Source: Enchytraeus crypticus
Lineage: Eukaryota > Annelida > Clitellata > Enchytraeida > Enchytraeidae
Assembly (NCBI GenBank): GCA_905160935.1
Contig: CAJHZI010000379.1
Coordinates: 161,001-225,000, forward strand
Length of the DNA: 64,000 bases
Reading direction: 5' to 3'
The notes under the pieces are model-generated. The model was not told the DNA's origin. It saw nothing but the letters and a program-made list of their open reading frames with translations, and searched no databases. This document shows positions 58,776 through 64,000 of this stretch, piece after piece. The translations under genes were made by a program, and so were the position numbers. The stretch's first letter is position 1; each line of letters starts with the position of its first letter.

Positions 58776-59799
58776 TCACTAGCTCTCTTACTCTTCCTCA
58801 CTAGCTCTCTTACACTTCCTCACTCATTAACCTTCCTTTACTATCAGTTTCTCTTAAGAGTATTACAGTGTTAGGCCAGTGAAACGTGGAATCTGTGCAC
58901 ATCGTAAGGTGAATTAAATCTTCACCAGAAACGAGCAGCTTACATCATTACAGGTGGACAGCTCAGAGATTTAGGAGCTCAGATGCGAGCATTGCAATAA
59001 AATATAAGTAACCAGCGAATGCGCGATACTTTAGATATTTGTAAACGTTGGTTCATAATAAGTGAACAATTGATCAACTGAAGGGACATTCATTCCATAC
59101 TTTTAAGAGAAAACAATAAAGGCACTGATTGGAAGAGCAATGACTTATATATGTATCAGATCAATTGGTTCATCAAAGTTTAGGACTATAGGTCCTATAG
59201 CTTATGTGTAATAGCAGCTAACGTTATTGTAATTGCAGCGTAAAGCATAATTCTAAACTATGTCTGCATTTAATGAAGCCACAAAAACAACACCAATTGG
59301 AATTCTGCTGTCGTTAACGACAACATCCAACACCATTGAACCAATTACATTGATCCAAGCCGATGAATAAAAATTAAAAGGGTCCAAAAAGGTACACAAT
59401 CTGCAATACAGAAAATCATTCCAATTTAAGATAGAAAGTTTTAAACGAGGCTTATATTACATGTACATGTATGTTGATCGCAACTTATGAATACTAGCCC
59501 GATAGGACATCGTAAATCTCCAACTAATTGATTTATTAAGCGACTGAATGATTTACTAATATTTTGAGTAATTGTTCTGCAGTTCTGTACAAGAGATATA
59601 AGCTTATAACATTGTGGCTTATCCTCATCCAATAAACGACCAGTTAATAAATAAATCAATACTTGTGTTTGTGATAGTGTAACCGTTGAAGCGGAAGCCT
59701 GTGTTCAGAACATGAGCAGTGTCTGCCCTAACGTCACTCAACCGTCCTACATGGGCTCTGAGGCAGTCATCTCGTACGTCTGTGGAGCTGGCCGTCAGG
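52436..59799 (+). CDS. secreted cysteine-rich protein gene, at least three exons, 3' end not found
   Basis: Joins 52436-52523, 56757-56892 and 59678-59799, with intron phases 1 and 2 matching on both sides and a phase-1 exit after exon 3. Exon 1 encodes MDRLQNLMDTISWLKSS then the hydrophobic VLVLFLWMFLY, a typical signal peptide; Met8 is an alternative start. The mature part begins DVCTISACNVNSCYNE and continues to DLKILCR, then EACVQNMSSVC and SYVCGAGRQ. Seven cysteines are spaced roughly C-x4-C-x4-C-x33-C-x8-C-x7-C-x20-C. Two N-glycosylation-type motifs lie near the end (NMS, NVT). The pattern recalls small secreted eight-cysteine proteins of invertebrates (DUF19-like), but I cannot assign a family. 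The final exon with at least one more cysteine is expected downstream. Confidence 0.65.
52524..56756 (+). other. intron 1 of the secreted-protein gene
   Basis: 4.2 kb, AT-rich, phase 1, acceptor TTTCTTCTCAG. Apart from a possible LINE C-terminal remnant near 56395-56560, no repeat, RNA or exon is recognised. Confidence 0.6.
56395..56560 (+). mobile_element. possible LINE C-terminal remnant
   Basis: Reading across frames gives EFPVSHS, then SYEQFYRQLKTYRFSLAFPS, resembling the WNSLP...FKRQLKTxLFxLAF end of CR1/L2-like LINEs. Degraded; a chance match is possible. Confidence 0.35.
56757..56892 (+). CDS. secreted protein exon 2
   Basis: 136 bp, good acceptor TTTCTTCTCAG and donor CG|GTAAGC, open in the phase set by exon 1. 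Four cysteines and a central FKQMSEDGVFFPRWNDTDL. Confidence 0.7.
57916..57991 (-). repeat. repeat family E, end fragment
   Basis: Minus strand: GACACGTGCAGTTATGGTTG, GTCTTTTCTTCAACGTCC, then GGAAACAACACGG. Only the distal end is kept; it is flanked by (TA)n. Confidence 0.65.
57995..58054. repeat. (TA)n microsatellite
   Basis: TA run with two small interruptions. Confidence 0.93.
58741..58772. repeat. (CT)n microsatellite
   Basis: Pure CT run, followed by looser TTCCTCACTAGCTCTCTTAC repeats to about 58825. Confidence 0.93.
59678..59799 (+). CDS. secreted protein exon 3
   Basis: Acceptor TTTGTGATAG, donor CAGG|GTAACG. Three cysteines (EACVQNMSSVC, SYVC). Phase-1 exit, so another exon is needed. 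Confidence 0.65.
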
Positions 59800-61654
59800 G
59801 TAACGGGCTTTAATTTCTTATTAATCTAGCGATCAAATAGTCTATCAATTATATTATGTTTGCATGTTCATATTATCAGAAGTACCATAAATTTGTCATT
59901 GACTCATTATCGCACAATTAGTTTGACAAAGATGTCAAATTCGGAAAAATTAATTTAGAAACTAGATAGATAAGCGTAATTAATGGCGATTTTAGCATAA
60001 AAATGCAAATGCATTAAAGCATACGAATCGGAGATTACGGGTTTTGTTAATTCGAAACAGTCAAATATTTTTGCGATTTTACGACGATAAATACACGACG
60101 GTGAACAAATCTACGGCAGCGAACATTGGCGTCTTTAAGTTAAATTAAGATCCTGTCAACTACTGCTAGCCAAAGAGATGTTATTTTTTATGAGAAACCA
60201 CTGACGGTATTATTACAGGAATTTAACAAGAATTGCCAGACGCCGAAAAGTCGGGTTAGTTTTAAAGTGTTAACATTTTTATTGAAGTATCGAAAGCTAA
60301 GCGGTAACTGGACTTTGGCTGAAATCAATTTAAACGTTACTGGCACATTCGAAATAACACTTACCTAATTCTTCGCAGTGTAGTATCGGGCGTTAAATCA
60401 TAAGAATTGAGAGCGTTGTGCTCTCGAGTGCCAGTGACCAAATGAAGTTCAGTTTAGTATGAGACCTCTAACACTGAATCTGATTCTACGCAGTTCTCTC
60501 TGCTTTCGAAATAAACTCAGTCGTTCTGGAAATAGGAAATGAAAATTTCTCAGCAGTAGTCCAGTTGGCAAATATTTGCTCTCCTGTTTATATGGATGTA
60601 ATTTTGGTGAAGTAGAAGTGCACACAAGTGCAGTTGCGCAGTCCAGCCCAAACTTCTGCCGCTATGATTGTCGTCGGCTGTCAAAAACTAAATTTTGAAT
60701 AGTGGGATTCCAGAGGGGTTCGTCTGACGCCATTGATTCTACAGCTTTGTAAATAGCTGTATACAGACGCAAAGCTCCACAAAAATAAAAAATATATTTA
60801 CTGATAGTGCAAAATTGAAGACACTGACGCTATTTTAAGGAGCTTTTTTGCATAGAATTTGAGTTCAAATATGATCTTATACTGACTGCCATGTTCTGTG
60901 GCCTTTTGAGCATGAAAAATCTGAAAGGCAGTTGGTTGGTTATGCTAATTGGTCATATAACATTAATAGCAGTCATGCATTAGCTTGCGGTTAGGTGGTT
61001 GGGTTTAGTATAGTCATATATGCAACAGTCGTGCATTAGCTAGCATTTTGTTAGCTATGTAAGCAACATGTAAGAAACAGTAAGGCACCAGCTAGTGGTT
61101 TTGTAGTCATATAAGCAACAGTAGTTGTGATATGCGTATGATAAATAAACAAGTAATGTATATTAGTAATTGAATATGAAATAACGTAGGCCTACAATCT
61201 ATATCTTTTGTTGAATAATGCTGTGAAATTAATATCATGCGTGCTTATTAGGAAGGATATTGAGGATTTTGGTTTCAGGTCAAGTCTCTAACGTGTACGT
61301 TTAGCAACCAAGAAGACTATATACCCAACAAATTTTGCAAACGTAGCTTTAGATAAATATCTCAAGTCATGCAATTGAGAGATTCATATCGCAAACCACA
61401 AAACGGCATTTAATTTTTAAAACTAGCTCCTAAATAGATAGCTGAATACTACACATATACTACAGATAATATTATTAACTATTGATAAATGCTATTCACT
61501 GTTAAGCTCTATATCGCACAAGCTGTTAGCCACATCTTGCTTATCATGATCAATCTTATGTACAATACAGACATTTCAAATCGCCGGCACTCTTCAACCA
61601 TAAAGAACACATAACAACAACTCAATGTTGCTGGCCTGTACTGCGCCACTAACC
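59800..61654. other. non-coding stretch 3' of the last identified exon
   Basis: Probably intron of the secreted-protein gene. A loose ~70-bp repeat (TAGTCATATAAGCAACAGT, GTGCATTAGCTAGC) occurs three times at about 60945-61130. No phase-matched exon was found with confidence. Confidence 0.4.
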
Positions 61655-62150
61655 CGGTCCATTAACTTAGCCCCCTCCCCCACCACGGATTTTTAAAAAT
61701 CAAATCACATCAGCGTTTTGGGCTCGTTTTGGGCTGAAATGTGCCGTTGAAAAAATTCGTTTTGGGCTAGTGCGGTTCCAGAGATAATCGCATTTGAAGT
61801 TCTGGGGTCAGCCCCCCCCCCACCAACTACGATTTAAGTAAATCTTATACCATCGTTTTGGGCTCGTTTTGGGCTGAAATGGGCCGTTGAAATTTCGTTT
61901 TGGGCTAGCACCGATTCGGAGTTATTCAGGATTATTTGGTGTGGGCTAGCATTAACTCAGCCCCCCCCACCATCTCCGATTTCAATTAAACTTATGCCGT
62001 CGTTTTGGGTTCATTTTGGGCTGAAATGGGCCTTTGAAATTTAGTTTTGAGCTAATGCAGTTCAAGAGATAATCGCATATTAAGTTCTGGGGTAAGCCAC
62101 CACGACACCCGTTTTCAATTAAACTTATACTGTTGTTTTGGGTTCGATAT
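61655..62150 (+). repeat. ~140-bp tandem repeat with nested GTTTTGGGCT words
   Basis: Four units: CGTTTTGGGCTCGTTTTGGG starts at 61714 and 61854, a variant starts at 62001 and a truncated one at 62134 (spacings 140, 147 and 133 bp). Each unit has GGGCTGAAATGGGCC, GAGATAATCGCAT or equivalent, a run of C (GCCCCCCCC), and CGATTT...AAACTTAT. Within a unit GTTTTGGGCT itself repeats about three times. Confidence 0.9.
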
Positions 62151-62612
62151 TTATTCAGTTTGTTGATTGCCGTGGGTATGGATAATTTTAACGTGTCAAT
62201 CTAAGCCAACTCATTAAGTGGACGCTTAGATGAGTTAAGTTTTGCAATGTAGCGTGAAGATTCAATCTCAATCATTAGATATGTCGACGCTGCAGTGTGA
62301 TATTGATGATATGCAGTGATTACCTTTCAACAAACTAATTCAAATCTTTATTTCCCCTTCTATGTTAGCAGCTTTGAATTTTCTTTCCGACAGTTAGCCT
62401 ATGTCAAATTGACTCATCAACTTTTCATTTAAATCTAAGCCATACACCGAAAAAAGGAGCTCTGTTTATGCGAATTTTTATTGTGAGTCCTTCGTTTGAC
62501 CATAGTCAGCCATAATTATTCCTGTTTTCAAATACGGAGATGTAATGGCTTCGAGTGCGCCAGTGGAAAGTAGTTTCAATGATTTAGAAAATAGAATTTT
62601 GGTCATAAACAG
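62151..62612. other. non-coding spacer
   Basis: Pyrimidine-rich AG acceptor-like sites occur at about 62370 and 62392, but no convincing exon follows them. Confidence 0.4.
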
Positions 62613-62945
62613 GTGTCACTCAGAGTGGATGATTTCTTGATGACTCACGTAACCGCAATTGATGGTGCAATGAAACTATCTGCAGCTCGAAATTTGCGCA
62701 CACCCAAGATTTCTACTGCTGAACTAAATCTTGCCAAACTTTCTTCACGAGGCGGATATACAGTCAAAGAATATCAGAGTCATAGTGAAGCAATATCTCC
62801 TGCTCGCCAAGTTCCAGATGCAGATGACGATGTAGAAGGAGATTACTGTCCCAGTAAAGTAATACATCCTGATCCCCGGATCATACATGCAGACGACGAC
62901 ATAGAAGATGACAGTCCTACAGGGAGTCCCTGGATCGAGTTATAA
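62613..62945 (+). CDS. possible terminal exon, acidic C-terminus, unknown protein
   Basis: Open for 110 codons to TAA and begins exactly at an AACAG|GTG boundary, just after an in-frame TAA at 62607. There is no ATG, so if real it is an internal or terminal exon entered in phase 0. Composition is protein-like, not simple repeat: VDDFLMTHVTAIDGAMKLSA at the start and two related acidic segments at the end (DADDDVEGDY and HADDDIEDDS). I recognise no family. It does not join in phase with exon 3 of the secreted-protein gene. No canonical AATAAA follows closely. Confidence 0.35.
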   Translation: MSLRVDDFLMTHVTAIDGAMKLSAARNLRTPKISTAELNLAKLSSRGGYTVKEYQSHSEAISPARQVPDADDDVEGDYCPSKVIHPDPRIIHADDDIEDDSPTGSPWIEL

Positions 62946-63432
62946 AATATTATTTGCAAAAATAGTGAAAGTTAGCAAACTGTGAAATAATATTCTCTAT
63001 ATATACTGCCCCACAGGCAGTCGTTCAATCAATATTTTACTGTTAGTTGTTTATTTTCTGTTTGAAATTGTATACTGACTTATCGCTATTAACTACTAGT
63101 GTTTTCTACGTACTAAATTATCAAGATGTAACATTTCTATAACACAATCCATGTTAATTAAGCATTTCATATTCAGTTGGACGTATAGGTCTCTTACTTC
63201 AAAGTTTGTCTAAAAGGTAAATCTGGTAGAAAACGTAACAAAGTAGAACATAAAAAAAATATCTAAGGAAATTGTATTTCAATTCTGTGTCTACAGAAAG
63301 ACATATATTGTATCTCTATTGGGTTCTGTCAAAATGCAGTCTTAAAAGTACATTTAAATATACAAACTCCGAGTCTGCTTTCGTACTCTGGAAACAACAA
63401 TCAACATCTCAACTAGATATCCCTTTCTTCAA
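62946..63432. other. non-coding stretch
   Basis: Nothing recognised; the frame at 63272-63517 overlaps a family E remnant. Confidence 0.4.
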
Positions 63433-63530
63433 ATGCTGCGCTAAGTCATGGTGGCTTCCCGTTGCCTTACTCAGGTTTACTGCACAATCGGTTAACGGTT
63501 GGTCTATTTTTCAGTAATCCGGACATAACA
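63433..63530 (+). repeat. repeat family E, degraded end
   Basis: GGTTAACGGTTGGTCTATTT, then TTCAGTAATCCGGACATAAC and AAGCG, matching the distal end of the family. Confidence 0.6.
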
Positions 63531-63625
63531 AGCGTTATGTATGGTATCAATTGCAAGTAGTCTGTTATTAACCGCCATTTATTGAAAAGTAATTTTCCAG
63601 TGCTACATCTACAGCTATACGTATA

Positions 63626-63629
<4 letters not shown>

Positions 63630-63680
<51 letters not shown>

Positions 63681-63969
63681 TATGTTATATATATATCTGT
63701 ATATAAATATATATATATATATTATATATACATGTATATATAATATATATATACATATACATATATATATGTTTATGCTATATATATATCTGAATATAAA
63801 TATATATATATATTATATATACATGTATATATAATATATACATACATACATGTATATATACCGCATATACACTATATCTAGGCCTACGCATATATATATT
63901 TATATTTATATATATATTTCTATATATATATATACATATGTTTATATTTATATATATGTATATACATAT
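63630..63969. repeat. TA-rich block with internal ~92-bp duplication
   Basis: (TA)n plus two copies of a longer word set (ATATGTTTATG, TATATATCTG, ATATAAATATAT, ATACATGTATATATAAT) starting near 63675 and 63767. Confidence 0.85.
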
Positions 63970-64000
63970 GCTCTACCTAACGGTAGGTCCATGGCAAATA
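63970..64000 (-). mobile_element. LINE family 1, 3' end running off the window
   Basis: CTACCTAACGGTAGGTCCAT then GGCAAATA resembles CTGCCTACTGGCAGGTCCAT then GGTATATA of other copies; it is entered from a (TA)n tract. Too short to be certain. Confidence 0.5.

Larger units (their letters stand above)
56893..59677 (+). other. intron 2 of the secreted-protein gene
   Basis: 2.8 kb, phase 2. Holds an (ATAAT)n-like tract (about 57245-57340), (TA)n tracts (57729-57860 and 57995-58054), a family E piece (57916-57991) and (CT)n (58741-58772). Confidence 0.65.

Noticed and set aside
59678-62945. Joining the secreted-protein exon 3 directly to the frame at 62613
   Set aside because: Exon 3 leaves in phase 1. 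Using the AACAG|GTG acceptor in that phase gives only GVTQSG and a stop, and the long frame would need phase 0.

Overview
The window is AT-rich, repeat-dense nuclear DNA of an invertebrate animal. Split genes with GT/AG introns, tRNA-derived SINEs, non-LTR retrotransposons, Tc1/mariner, pogo and hAT elements, and very long (TA)n and (GA)n tracts all point to a metazoan. An engrailed-class homeobox gene places it in Bilateria. The overall style (microsatellite-tailed LINEs, several tRNA SINE families, frequent TAGGCCTA words) fits a marine lophotrochozoan such as a mollusc. That placement is an inference and I cannot go lower.

Two host genes can be built exon by exon with matching splice phases. 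The first is a divergent engrailed gene on the + strand at 10968-13957: three exons and 246 codons, with the EH1 repressor motif in exon 1, EH2 in exon 2, and EH3 plus homeodomain in exon 3. A TATA-like box and a cluster of TAAT motifs lie upstream. The second, at 52436-59799 and probably continuing, starts with a signal-peptide exon followed by two cysteine-rich exons, so it encodes a secreted protein that I cannot name. A possible orphan terminal exon sits at 62613-62945.

Most of the rest is mobile DNA. A pogo-type DNA transposon of about 3.3 kb (23147-26429) has TA target duplications, an intron-containing transposase and a C-terminal PHD finger; it is now broken by frameshifts and stops. 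A mariner-like element (6817-7561) has about 200-bp terminal inverted repeats around a transposase core. Two hAT-type non-autonomous elements (19874-20505, 45324-46060) have 8-bp target duplications. About eleven 3'-anchored copies of one LINE family are scattered on both strands. All end in a small hairpin, usually followed directly by (AG)n or (TA)n. Two fragments of a second, CR1/L2-like LINE lie at 40857-42745.

At least three tRNA-derived SINE families (called A, B and C here) and one (ATC)n-headed repeat (called E) recur across the window. Several minisatellites are present: a 25-bp E-box repeat, an 18-bp repeat and a roughly 140-bp GTTTTGGGCT repeat. No rRNA, CRISPR, operon or clear functional tRNA gene was seen. 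The remaining stretches show no coding signal by eye; they are listed so that the annotation is complete.
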